A DNA stretch of 64,000 nt from Arthrobacter sp. Hiyo4 (GTDB lineage: Bacteria; Actinomycetota; Actinomycetes; Actinomycetales; Micrococcaceae). The stretch's first letter is position 1. Each line of letters begins with the position of its first letter. The position numbers and the translations under genes are program-made. The stretch spans positions 1,302,001 through 1,366,000 of the forward strand of contig AP014718.1 of assembly GCA_002370555.1 (NCBI GenBank), given 5' to 3'. The notes below the pieces were generated by a model. That model was not told the DNA's origin. It saw only the letters and a program-made list of their open reading frames with translations, and ran no database searches. Shown here one piece after another: positions 27,721-39,200 of this stretch.

Positions 27721-27930
27721 TCCCTGGCGTTCGCACTGCCTGCCGGAATGAGCACGGACAGGCAGCTGCTGGTGGAAGGCAAGGACAGTGCCTACTACAA
27801 CGTGCTGGCAGTCAAAGCCGAGATGAAGGACGATCCCCGGGTCCAGAAGCTCTACAAGATCCTGACCTCGCAGGACATGAAGGACTTCCTGCGGGAGAAG
27901 TACAAGGGCCTGGTCATTCCGGCCAGCTAG
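27721..27930 (+). pseudogene. C-terminal fragment of a MetQ/NlpA methionine-binding lipoprotein
   Basis: About 66 codons matching only the end of a MetQ-type ABC transporter binding protein: FALPAGMSTDRQLLVEGKDS, AYYNVLAVKAEMKDDPRVQK, LYKILTSQDMKDFLREKYKG and LVIPAS. No lipoprotein signal, no rest of the domain and no metN or metI genes are nearby. It is in frame with the Nudix gene, so a deletion has joined the two, or the assembly has misjoined them. Confidence 0.65.
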
Positions 27931-27940
27931 GAATCCGTCC

Positions 27941-29076
27941 CTAGAACAGGGTGGGCTGCTGACGCGGCCCGGCGGCGGCCGGTTGGGACTCCCAGCCGGC
28001 CGTTCCTGTATGCCAACGCCGGTGGACGGGATACTCCCCGCCGGATACTGGGCTTCCTCGCCACGGGGATCGTCTTCGAGGTCACGGTGGCTGAAGCCGT
28101 GGCCGCTGGTGAAGCCGTGCCGGTGCTTGAAATAGCGCACTTTTGCGGCGAGCCAGGTGCGGTATTCCTTGGACGCGTAGGACCCTGTTCCGTAGAGGCG
28201 CCGGTAGCGGCCAGCCAGTTCCGGATGGTTCTTGGCAATCCACTGCATGAACCACTCGCGTGCTCCCGGCTTCAGGTAGAGGGCGCCGGCGGTGACGCCC
28301 GTTGCACCGGCCGCGGCCAACGAAGCGAACAGGGAATCAAGGGCTTCGTCACTGTCGGAGAGCCACGGCAGGATAGGCATCGCCATAACACCGCAGGGGA
28401 GCCCGGCATCGCGTAAGCGGGAGACCAGCTTCAGCCGGGCCCGAGGCCCCGGCGTGCCTGGTTCCACGGCTTCCGAGAGTGCCTCATCCGTCATGGCAAG
28501 GGAAATACCCACCCCTACCGGCACCTGCGCGGCGGCATGCTTCAGGAGCGGGATGTCCCGGGCGAGCAGCGTCCCCTTGGTGAGGATGGACAACGGCGTG
28601 CCTGAGTCAGCCAGCGCCGTGATGATTCCCGGCATCAGCTGGTAGCGGCCCTCGGCCCGCTGGTAGGGGTCCGTGTTGGTGCCAAGCGCCACCTGCTGAC
28701 GGCCCCAGGACGGTTTGGACAACTCCTTCCGGAGGACTTCCGCCGCATTGACCTTGACCACCACCTGGCTGTCAAAATCCAGTCCGGCGTCAAAGTCGAG
28801 ATACGTGTGGCTCTTGCGCGCAAAACAGTAAACACAGGCATGGCTGCAGCCGCGGTATGGGTTCACGGTCCACTCAAACGGCATCCGCGACCCGGCCACC
28901 ACCTTATTGAGCACCGATTTGGCGGTGACCTCATGGAAGGTGATGCCGGCGAATTCGGGGGTGGTCACAGAACGGACCAACCCGGCAAGGGGGAGCAGGG
29001 CGGGTGATGGGCCACTTCCGAGGTCATCGGCGGGCCGGGGCATCAGCGCTTGTGCATCCCATCTCATGTCCTCCAT
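27941..29076 (-). CDS. Radical SAM protein, Rv2578c/SplB-like, SOS-controlled
   Basis: A 378-residue radical SAM protein of COG1533. The cluster motif is CSHACVYC in TVNPYRGCSHACVYCFARKS, followed by VVVKVNAAEVLRKELSKP, VALGTNTDPYQRAEGRYQLM, ILTKGTLLARDIPLLKHAAA and GVMAMPILPWLSDSDEALDS. The family is related to spore photoproduct lyase; its mycobacterial member Rv2578c is LexA-regulated. One base is missing near 27975; the corrected end is RQQPTLF with TAG at 27943-27941, the usual C-terminus. A LexA box touches the first codon at 29076; ATG at 29067 is the alternative start. Substrate unknown. Confidence 0.85.
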
Positions 29077-29092
29077 TCGAATATATGTTCGA
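29077..29092 (-). promoter_or_regulatory. LexA box over the radical SAM gene promoter
   Basis: TCGAAC-ATAT-ATTCGA (minus strand; TCGAAT-ATAT-GTTCGA on plus) is a one-mismatch LexA operator. TATATT inside it is a plausible -10 box, so repressor and polymerase would compete for the same bases. Confidence 0.8.
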
Positions 29093-29112
29093 ACTTAAGT
29101 CAAGGACCGGGC

Positions 29113-29146
29113 GCCGCGGAAGTCCGCGTGCCGCGGGTTCCGCGGC
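29113..29146. terminator. Hairpin terminator after the SIMPL gene
   Basis: GCCGCGGAA (29113-29121) pairs perfectly with TTCCGCGGC (29138-29146). It separates the SIMPL gene from the radical SAM promoter. Confidence 0.55.
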
Positions 29147-29161
29147 GGGGTGCGGAAGGCG

Positions 29162-29815
29162 TCAGGCCTGAAGTTCCCACACCACGGTGACGCTGGCGCT
29201 AATGCTCGCGTGGCCCGCCTCCACGCTGATGGCTTCGCTGGCGGCGGCGCGCTGGATCTGGGCCACCGGGATGGGCCCGGGCACATCCGGGTGCTCGGCA
29301 ATGGACATCACCGCGCCAAGCCGCGCGGACGCCAGGGATGCAAACTGTTCGGCTTTGGCTGAGGCATCCTGCCATGCAGCGTCCCGGGCGAGGGCGGCGA
29401 CGGCTGACTCATCCGAGAAGCCAAGTTCCAGTCCATTCAGGCGCACGTCTTCGCCGCCGGCGTCCACTGCGGCGGCAATAACGGCGGATGCCGCGCTGAC
29501 CTGCCGCAGGCGAACGGTGAGCATGCTGGACGTCACGTACCCGGTCACCTGCTGGCCCCCGCCGTCGCGCCAGACGAACTCCGGCCGGACGTTCAGCCCG
29601 GAGGTCCGGATGTCCGTGTCAGCCAGGCCGTGCCGACGGAGCGCGCCGGATACGGCTGCGGACGCCGTTCCTGCATCCGCATAGGCGGCGCCCACGCTGT
29701 CCCGCCGGCACTCGACGCCCACAGAAATCGTCAGTAAGTCAGGTGGCGCTTCCACCGTCCCCCTTCCGGTCACGGTGATGGTCCTGTTGGTGGTGGTGTT
29801 GGGTTCGCCCGTCAT
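29162..29815 (-). CDS. SIMPL (DUF541) domain protein
   Basis: A 217-residue protein made almost wholly of a SIMPL domain: RTITVTGRGTVEAPPDLLTI, SVGVECRRDSVGAAYADAG, VSGALRRHGLADTDIRTSGL and NVRPEFVWRDGGGQQVTGYV, ending ISASVTVVWELQA. Family members (YggE, BP26) are oligomeric shells linked to oxidative stress, usually exported; this one has no signal peptide, so it appears to be cytoplasmic. Role unknown. It starts three bases after the end of the HEXXH gene, suggesting one operon. Confidence 0.82.
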   Translation of the reverse strand: MTGEPNTTTNRTITVTGRGTVEAPPDLLTISVGVECRRDSVGAAYADAGTASAAVSGALRRHGLADTDIRTSGLNVRPEFVWRDGGGQQVTGYVTSSMLTVRLRQVSAASAVIAAAVDAGGEDVRLNGLELGFSDESAVAALARDAAWQDASAKAEQFASLASARLGAVMSIAEHPDVPGPIPVAQIQRAAASEAISVEAGHASISASVTVVWELQA

Positions 29816-29817
29816 CG

Positions 29818-30299
29818 TCAGACCTCGATTCCGCCGGCCCCCTGGGGCGCCGGCTTTGGTGTCCTGATGTCAATGTAACCGCCGGCTGCCAGGCCGGCCT
29901 GCCGCTCGAAGAAATTTGCCGACGCCGGATTGCCCGTCCGGAGCTGAGACCAGCCGGCGGCCAGGAAATACAGCGGAAGGAAGGGCAACCCCAGGCAGTA
30001 GGCGTACTGGCTGCAGTGCTTTTCTTCATGCCCCAAGAGCGCCGGATTGGACGTCAGTTCTTCAGTCCGGATCCGGCAGATGACCACGTTGCCCAAGGTG
30101 AAGGCCCCTGCATACGGAATGCGCCACCGGTAGCCGGACGCTATGAGCAGCCCGCGGGGCCTTTGCTGACGGCGGTTCCCGCAGCCGCGGCAACGGCCAG
30201 GCCCAGCAGGGTAGTGCCGTTGGCCAGGTTGGCAAGCTGTCGTACGCGCTGCCCCGGCGTCAACAGCTGCGTGGCTGACAGGCCCTGCCCTTGTGTCAT
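29818..30299 (-). CDS. Small membrane-linked protein with HEXXH motif (frameshifted)
   Basis: A protein of about 160 residues, reconstructed. It begins MTQGQGLSATQLLTPGQRVR, has a hydrophobic stretch (TTLLGLAVAAAAGTAV), loses one C near 30155 (GGCCCCGCGG), then continues GLLIASGYRWRIPYAGAFTL and GNVVICRIRTEELTSNPALL. HEEKH near residue 100 lies in LGHEEKHCSQYAYCLGLPF with a second acid in SANFFERQAGLAAGGY, a layout seen in metallopeptidases. LPFLPLYFLAAGW may be membrane-embedded. No named family is recognised, and peptidase activity is only a possibility. Confidence 0.6.
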
Positions 30300-30499
30300 G
30301 AGGCCATGGTAGCCGGAGCCTTCACTTAGACTGGAGGATAGTGGCCGCCAGTTTGACCGGTGTGCCCTGACCTGGTCATCGAGTGCCTTCACCGTGGGTG
30401 AATCCACAACATGACCTGCCAGTGACGGATGCGCTGCCGGGAGACCGCGCACGGCTGCACCCCTCACCGGCAGCCCCGACTCGTAGCTAAGAACAGTAG

Positions 30500-31561
<1,062 letters not shown>

Positions 31562-31563
31562 CA

Positions 31564-34105
31564 GTGCGTATCCCACTTTCCTGGCTGCGTGAATTCGCAG
31601 CAGTACCGGCCGGAGCAACGGCCGAAGACCTGATGGCCGAACTGGTCAAGGTCGGTTTTGAAGAGGAAGCGGTTCACCGCCCCACGGACACCCTGCAGGG
31701 CCCGATTGTGGTTGGCCAGGTCCTGAGCATTGTCAAGGAACCGCAGACCAACGGCAAGACCATCAACTGGTGCCAGGTCCGGGTTGTCCCCGAAGGCAAG
31801 GAGCAGACCCTCACCGGCGACGGCATCGACCCGTCCGGGGTCCAGGGCATCATCTGCGGCGCCCACAACTTCGTTGAAGGCGACAAAGTAGTTGTCACCC
31901 TGCCGGGGGCGGTGCTGCCCGGCGACTTCCGCATCTCCGCACGGAAGACGTACGGCCACCTCTCCGCCGGCATGATCGCCTCCGTGCGTGAGCTTGGCAT
32001 CGGCGAGGACCACGACGGCATCCTGGTCCTGTCCCGGATCGGGCTGGATCCGGAAATCGGCACGGACGCCATGGAACTGCTGGGCCTCTATGACCAGGCC
32101 GCCGAGATCAACGTCACCCCGGACCGCGGCTACGCGTTCTCCATCCGCGGCGTGGCCCGCGAATACGCGCACGCCACCGGAACCGCCTTCACGGACCCCG
32201 CCGCCAAGATCCAGGCCCGGCCGAACTCGCCGGCGGCTACGGCGTCAAGCTCAACGACGACGCTCCCATCTACGGCAAACCCGGCTGCGACCGTTTTGTG
32301 GCCCGCACAGTCCGCGGCGTCGACGCGACCAGGCCGACGCCGCCGTGGATGACCTCGCGGCTCCGGCTTGCCGGGATCCGCTCCATCTCCCTGCCCGTGG
32401 ACATCTCCAACTACGTGATGCTCGAGCTTGGCCAGCCCACGCACTGCTACGACCTGGACAAGCTGTCCGGCGACATCGTGGTCCGTCGGGCCGTGGCGGG
32501 GAGAAGATCACCACCCTGGACGACAAGGAGCGCACGCTCGACGTCGAGGACCTCCTCATCACCGACGGTTCCGGCGCGATCGGCATTGCCGGCGTGATGG
32601 GCGGTGCCGCCACCGAGGTGAGCGATTCGACGTCGAACGTCCTGGTGGAGGCTGCGCACTTCGACGAGGTGTCCATTGGCCGTTCCCGCCGCCGGCACAA
32701 GCTGCCCTCCGAGGCGTCCAAGCGCTTCGAGCGCGGCGTGGACTGGCACGTGGCGGACATCGCCGCCCAGCGCGTTGTTGACCTCCTGGTGGAACTCGCC
32801 GGCGGGGTTGCTGACCAGGCGGGGACCGACGTCGGGACCGCGCCGGACGCCGTGACCATCGCGCTGCCGGCAGCCTTCGCTGCCCAGCGGATCGGCATCG
32901 ACTTCACCGAAGAGCAGATCACCACCTCGCTGGTGGACCTCGGCGCCGTGGTGGAAAAAGCCGACGGCGGCTGGACCGTGACCGCCCCCAACTGGCGTAA
33001 CGACCTGGAAACCAAGGAAGACCTCACCGAGGAAATCGCGCGGCTGGTGGGCTACGACAAGATTCCCGCCACCCTTCCGGTGGCCCCTCCGGGACGTGGC
33101 CTGACCCGCGTGCAGCAGCAGCGCCGTCGGCTTATCCAGTCGCTGGCCGACGCCGGTCTGACCGAAGTCCTGGCCTACCCGTTCGTCTCCAAGGCAGCCA
33201 ACGACACGTTCGGCGTCGCCGAGCAGGGTGCGGCCCGGAGCGCGGTCAAGCTGGCGAACCCGATCAGCGAGGAACACGGCTTCCTGCGCACGTCCATCCT
33301 CCCCGGGCTGATCGAGGTGGCCAAGCGGAACCACTCGCGCGGCTTCCGCGACCTGGCGCTCTTCGAATCCGGCCTGGTGTTCCTGCCGAGCGGGACGATG
33401 GGTACACCGTCCATCCCGCCGCTGGGCGTCAAGCCTTCCGACGAGGTACTGGATGCACTGTACGACGGCGTTCCTGACCAGCCGCTGCACGTCGCCGCTG
33501 TCCTCACGGGCCACGATTCACCCGCTGCCGCCGGCCACACGCCGCGCTTGTGGGACTGGTCCGACGCGCTTGACATTGCCCGGCTCGCCGGGGATGTCCT
33601 GGGTGTGGAGGTTGTGGTCAGCCAGGGCGCGCACCAGGCGTTCCACCCGGGCCGGGCAGCGCAGCTCTCGCTGCGGACCGGTGAAGTGGTGGGCTACGCC
33701 GGCGAGCTGCACCCGAAGCTCCTGGCCGCGCACGACATGCTGGCCCGTTCCGTGGCCCTGGAATTCAACGCGGATGCGCTGTTCGAGGCAGCCGCGGATG
33801 TGATTGTGGCCCGCCACATCTCCACGTTCCCGGTGGCCACCCAGGACGTTGCCCTGGTGGTGCCGCAGGAGATTCCCGCGGACCAGGTCCTCGAAGCGCT
33901 CCGTGAAGGCGCCGGCGAGCTGCTGGAGGACGTGGCGCTGTTCGACGTCTACGCCGGCAAGGGAATTGAAGTAGGCAAGAAATCACTCGCCTTCGGCCTG
34001 CGTTTCCGGGCAACGGACCGGACGCTGACGGCCGATGAGGCCTCGGCTGCGCGCGAAAGCGCGGTTGCCCTGGCTGCAGAGCGCTTCGGCGCCGTCCAGC
34101 GCTAA
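31564..34105 (+). CDS. pheT: Phenylalanine--tRNA ligase beta subunit (frameshifted)
   Basis: About 848 residues. From GTG 31564: MRIPLSWLREFAAVPAG-type start, the tRNA-binding OB fold (VVVGQVLSIVKEP to KTYGHLSAGMIASVRELGI), B3/B4 editing domain (RSISLPVDISNYVMLELGQP, THCYDLDKLSGDIVVR), B5 (ALPAAFAAQRIGIDFTEEQI, WRNDLETKEDLTEEIARLVG) and the ferredoxin-fold anticodon domain (ISTFPVATQDVALVVPQEIP to SLAFGLRFRATDRTLT). Bases are missing near 32220 and near 32500 (GGCGGGGAG region). Editing of misacylated Tyr is the known role of B3/B4. Confidence 0.93.
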
Positions 34106-34118
34106 AACGCGGATCCGG

Positions 34119-34812
34119 ATGGCAGGGCTGGCGGGGCCGGTGGCGCCGGTGCTGGTCCTGCGTTCCTGCCCTCCCGGCGTATCCGAAGGGCAGGACCCGA
34201 CGGCGGGCCACCAGTCAGTACTGCTGGGCCCGCCGAGCTGGCCCGCGCTGCCGCCCTGGCACCCGGCCCACGGGCCGTTTTTGTCGCTGGCCGGCGTGCC
34301 CTGCGAAGGTTCGCAGCAGAACTGCTGGACGTCCCGGCGTCGGACCTTACCACTCACTTCAGCTGCCCCCGGTGCGGCTCCGGCCCGAGCTATCGCACGG
34401 CAGGCCGGGCTATACGCTCAGGGGAGATCCGGTTCCGCTCGCGCTGAGCCTGTCCCGGAGTGCCGGGTGGATCCTGTTGGGCGCCGTGGTGGATCCACCG
34501 GCCGGAGTTATGATGGGCCTGGACCTGGCGGACCCGTCCGGCATGGCCTTTGAGGGGTTCGACGGCGTGGCCCTCACAACCGCGGAGCGCGGGGCCCTAA
34601 CCGGGCTGACCGGGCCTCTGCTGCTGCAGGAGCGGGCAAGGCTCTGGGCGCGCAAGGAAGCCTGGCTCAAGATGACGGGCGACGGTCTCGCCACGGCGCC
34701 GGACACGCTCGACGTTTTGTCGCGCCCGGAAATCCGGGACCTGGCCGCCGGCGAGGCGGGCCTCCCGCTCAACTTTTGCGCCGCCGTCGCGGTTTCGCGC
34801 ACCGGCAGCTAG
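34119..34812 (+). CDS. 4'-phosphopantetheinyl transferase, Sfp type (frameshifted)
   Basis: About 230 residues. The middle frame reads AVFVAGRRALRRFAAELLDV and THFSCPRCGSG, then HGRPGYTLRGDPVPLALSLS with the cofactor-binding SLSRSAGW, the metal motif VMMGLDLADPSGMAF and the signature LWARKEAWLKMTGDGL. These enzymes move phosphopantetheine from CoA onto carrier proteins. Frame shifts lie near 34200 and near 34385. The start at ATG 34119, 13 bases after pheT, is uncertain. It converges on the M1 peptidase and may activate the thiolation domain of the NRPS at 36257-40212. Confidence 0.72.
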
Positions 34813-34824
34813 CGACGTTGCCCG

Positions 34825-36204
34825 TCAGCGCACCGGCAGCGGCGGAAGGGCGGCCTCAAGCAGCCACGGGTGCAGCAGCGCCTCGGTGTCCAGTCCGGTA
34901 GCCCGGTCCGCGGCGAGAATAAAGGCGGCCGTGGACACTGAACCGTGACGGTGGGCATCTGTCCAGTCGTGCAGCAACGCAAAGAATGCCAGGTCGCCGC
35001 ACCGGACACGCAGGGCATGCAGGGCCAGGGCTCCCCGCTTGTAGACGCGGTCATCAAACATAAGCTCCGGCCCGGGGTCGCCCACGATAATATCCTGGCT
35101 GCCGGCAGCCAGTTTCCGCCAGGCTGCGGCGGCCCGGTTCGCGACAGGCAGGACGCCCGCCTCCTCCGACCAGATCCACTCCGCATAGCAGGCGAAGCCC
35201 TCGTGGAGCCAGATGTCCGACCATGATGCGGCAGTGAGGGAGTTCCCGAACCACTGGTGCGCGAGCTCGTGGGCGATGAGCCGCTGGGATTCCCACTCCT
35301 GCGTCAGGTGGTTCCGGCCCAGAATGGAGAGCGTCTGCGCTTCAAGCGGTATTTCCAGCTCGTCTTCGGTCACCACCACGGAGTATTCCGGGAAAGGGTA
35401 GGGCCCGAAACAGCTGGCAAAGGTGCGCATCATCTCAGGCTGCCTCGCCAGGCCTTCACGGGCCGTGTCGACCAACAACGCCGGGACGGCGGCGAACTGC
35501 GGAACCTGCCCGTCCACGGGGAAGGGAGTCAGGGCAAGGAACTCATAGCGGCCGATCTGGACCGTGGCCAGGTAGGTGGCCATGGGCTCGGCCTGTTCGT
35601 AGACCCAGGTCTCGCGGCTGGCCCTGCTGGTGTGGGAGATCAGGGTGCCGTTACACACGGCCCGGTAATTGGCGTCGGTGGTCACACTGATCCGGTAGCT
35701 GGCCTTGTCGCCGGGGTGGTCGTTGCACGGGAACCAGGAGGCGGCGCCGTTTGGCTGGCCGGCCACAAGGACGCCGTCGGTGAGTTCCTCCCAGCCCACC
35801 TCGCCCCAGAACCCGCGCCGGGGACCAGGGTTGCCTTCGTAGCGGATGTCGAGGGTAAATTCCTCGCCAGCGGGCAGCGCGGACTCGGGCACAATGACCA
35901 ACTGCCCGGCGCGCTGGCTGAACTTTTTTACCCGGCGCCCGCTGAGCTGGATCTTCGTGGCCCGGAGCCCGATCAGGTCCAGCACAAGGGCCGCCGTCGC
36001 GTACTGGGTGACGGCGTTCAGGACCGCGCGCCCGTTCAGGCGGTTACTGCTGAGCTTGTAGTCAATATCCAGTTCGTAGCGGCTGACCTTGTACGCGTTT
36101 GTGCCATGGCCCGGCATATAAGGATCGGGCGAAGATGCGCCGTGCTCCGAGGTGCGTGCAGGGCCGTTACTGGCGGCCGTGGGGCTCGGTGCGGGGGAAC
36201 TCAT
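34825..36204 (-). CDS. M1-family metallopeptidase
   Basis: A 459-residue gluzincin aminopeptidase, intact. The N-terminal beta domain starts YKVSRYELDIDYKLSSNRLN. GAASWFPCNDHPGDKASYRI is the substrate-edge region, EYSVVVTEDELEIPLEAQTL replaces the usual GAMEN strand, and the zinc site is HELAHQWFGN (His312, Glu313, His316) with Glu335 in WLHEGFACYAEWIW. VYKRGALALHALR supplies the catalytic Tyr. It is shorter than PepN-type enzymes, lacking the large C-terminal helical domain. The NRPS gene ends 52 bases upstream on the same strand, so the two are probably cotranscribed. Confidence 0.88.
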   Translation of the reverse strand: MSSPAPSPTAASNGPARTSEHGASSPDPYMPGHGTNAYKVSRYELDIDYKLSSNRLNGRAVLNAVTQYATAALVLDLIGLRATKIQLSGRRVKKFSQRAGQLVIVPESALPAGEEFTLDIRYEGNPGPRRGFWGEVGWEELTDGVLVAGQPNGAASWFPCNDHPGDKASYRISVTTDANYRAVCNGTLISHTSRASRETWVYEQAEPMATYLATVQIGRYEFLALTPFPVDGQVPQFAAVPALLVDTAREGLARQPEMMRTFASCFGPYPFPEYSVVVTEDELEIPLEAQTLSILGRNHLTQEWESQRLIAHELAHQWFGNSLTAASWSDIWLHEGFACYAEWIWSEEAGVLPVANRAAAAWRKLAAGSQDIIVGDPGPELMFDDRVYKRGALALHALRVRCGDLAFFALLHDWTDAHRHGSVSTAAFILAADRATGLDTEALLHPWLLEAALPPLPVR

Positions 36205-36256
36205 AAGACGGTCTTTCCGATCGGTGTAGGGCGGCAGGACAGCTGGTGCTGCGTGG

Positions 36257-39200
36257 CTAGCGTGGTTTGGGAGCGGACGCTGCGGGACCGCTCCAGGGGC
36301 TCACCGGATTGCCCATCCAATAGGTCGCGGCGGGAACGGATTCGCCCCGCATCACCAGCGAGGCCGGTCCCACAGTTCCACCGCTGCCGATGCTCGCCTG
36401 CGGCAGGATGACGCCGTGAGGTCCCATGGTTGCTCCGTCTTCGAGGGTAACAGTGTCCAGGCTCATGACCCGGTCATGGAACAGGTGGGTCTGGACCACA
36501 CAGCCACGGTTGACGGTGGAGTTCCGCCCGAGGGTGACCAGGTCCGCTTCGGGAAGCCAGTAGCTTTCGCACCACGTGCCGCGGCCGATCCGGGCGCCGA
36601 GCGCCCGGAGCCACCAGACCAGGGCCGGGGTCCCGGTGGCTCCCCGCGCGAACCAGGGGGCGCTGACCATTTCGATAAACGTATCGACCACCTCGTTGCG
36701 CCAAATGAAGGAGCTCCAGAGCGGGTGCTCGCCGGCCCGGATCCGGCCCACGAGGACCCATTTGGCGACGACGGCGCTGCCCGCGGCCACCGCGCCTGCC
36801 AGCAGCATCACGACGCCGCCCAGGGCTGCGGCAATCCCGTAGTTGTAGGCGGCGGCCAGCCAGTCAAAGGCAAGCATCACGCCGGCGGCGATCGCCACCG
36901 TTACCACCACGGGAATGAAGCGGCCCAGTTCCCAGAGGCAGCGGGCAAACTTGAGCCGCAGCGGCGGCTGGTACGTGCGGGTGTCGTCCGAGGCGATGGC
37001 GGTGCGCCGGAGCCGCACAGGCGGGCTGCCCAGCCATGACGTCCCGGACTTGGCCTTGGCCGGTGTGGCCGACAGGACGGCGACGAGTGAGTTCTTGGGG
37101 ACATTCCGGCCGGCAGCGGTCATGCCCGAGTTGCCCAGGAAGGAGCGCTTGCCGATCTTCGCGGGCGCAATCCGCAGCCACCCGCCGTCGAGTTCGTAGG
37201 AGGCCACCATGGTGTCGTCGGCCAGGAAGGCGCCCTCGCCCACGGTGGTCATCTTGGGGATAAGCAGGACCGTTGAGGCTTCGACGTTCTTGCCGATCTT
37301 GGCGCCCAGCAGGCGCAGCCAGACCGGTGTGAAGAGACTGGCATAAACGGGGAAGAGCAGGTCGCGGGCCAGGTCCAGCACACGTTCCGTGGCCCAGACC
37401 TGCCAGCCGATCCGGCTGCGGACTCGGTAGTAGCCCTCCGCCAGGCCGATGCCGAGCATCCGGGTGGTGACCAAAATCAGCAGGAGGTTGACGATGAACC
37501 ACACGAGGGCCGCGGGTGCGAGGGCCTGCAGGAGTTGCGGGACGGCTGCGGAGAGCGATTCGCTGCCTTGGATGAAGGCAAAGACCACCAGTGCCGCGGC
37601 GGCGGCGGAGACGTAAGGGATCAGGGCCAGCACGGCTGATGCCATGGCGAATCCGGCGAACCAGAGCCTGCCAATCAGCCGATGTTCGGCAGGAGTGTCC
37701 GGCAGCGAGTGCTTGGCCTTGCCCCGGCGCTCGGCAGGGGACCCGGCAACGTGGTGGCCGGCCTTTACTTTGCCGAGGACGGCCGAGCCGGGCTCCACTT
37801 GGGCTCCGGCGCCGATGGAAGCGCCGGGCATCAGCGTGCTGCGCGCCCCGACGCTGGCTCCTGCCCCGATATGGACGGCCCCGATGTGGACGATGTCCCC
37901 GTCGATCCACCAACCGGAAAGATCCACTTCAGGCTCGACGTTGGAGCCGCTGCCGAGGGAAAGCATCCCGGTGACAGGCGGCAGCGAGTGCAGTTGGACG
38001 TTGTTGCCGATCTTGGCGCCCAGCGCCCGGGCGTAGTACGGCACCCATGGGGCGCTGGCGAGGCTGATGGCACCGGCGAGGTCCTGGATCTGTTCGGCCA
38101 GCCAGAGGCGCACGTGCACGCGTCCGGAGCGCGGGTACGTTCCCGGCCCCACCTTCCGGAGCAGCATCCGGGCCGCGGCCACGGAAATCAGCATGCGGCC
38201 GGCCGGGAGACGAAGACGAGCCAGGAGGCGGCCACCCACCACCAGGAAACGGTGGGGGCAGCGCTGAAGCCGGCAAACGCGGCCAGCACGTTGTTGGCCG
38301 CCATGAGGTAGGTCAGCCAGCGCATCCCCACCAGGATGTGCAAGGGAATGCCCATCAGAGTCTGGAAGACCTGGGACTTAAACGCGGTGGGGCGTACAGT
38401 CCGGGACGGCGCCGGCCCGGCGGCTACTCCGTCGGGAAGGGTCTGGCGGGCCGCATCGATCAGGGCACCGATCCTGGGTGTGGCATAAATGTCGGCGACC
38501 GTGATGGTCGGGTACCGGACCCTGAGGGCGGAGACCAGTTGGGCAGCGGACAGGGAGCCTCCGCCGTAGGCGAAGAAGTCGGCGTCGAGGCTTGTGACCG
38601 TGCTGCCAAGGACTGCAGTCCACTGTTCGGCCACCCAGGAGGCATCTTCGGGCAGGTTCAAGGGGGCGGCGTCGGCCTCCGCCGCGCCGGTCCCGGTCAA
38701 CGGCCAGGGGAGGGCATGGCGGTCCACCTTGCCGCTGGTTTTGGTGGGTAGGGAGTCGACGACGGTGAGCAGCGGAATGAGGGGCGCGGGGAGGCTCTCT
38801 GCCAGGAGCTCGCGGGCGGCCGCCAGATCCAGGTCGGCGTTGGCGGCGGCCAAGTAGCCCACCAGGATCTGGTTGCCCGCTGCGGTTGTCCGTACTGCCG
38901 CAGCAGCTCCGGCAACGTGCGGGAGCGCCTGCAGGGCGGCGTCAATTTCGCCCAGTTCGATCCGGCGTCCACCGAGCTTGACCTGTTCGTCGGCGCGGCC
39001 CATAAAGATCAGTCCGGCGGCTTCGTAGCGAACCAGGTCGCCCGAACGGTAGGCGCGGTCCCAGCCGAAGGACGGCATGGGCGCGTACTTCTCCCGGTCC
39101 TTGTCCGGGTCAAGGTAGCGGGCCAGTCCGACGCCGCCGATGATCAGTTCGCCGATCTCCCCTTCGCCGACGGGCAGTCCTTCAGCATCCACCACGGCCA

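Noticed and set aside
30300..30499. T-box or phenylalanine attenuator before pheS
   Set aside because: No T-box core, no Phe-rich leader peptide and no terminator hairpin with T run; only a six-base-pair hairpin at 30388-30402.
32447..33514. Long antisense open frame within pheT
   Set aside because: It lies wholly inside a recognisable synthetase domain and has low-complexity composition; the same holds for many other long antisense frames in this window.
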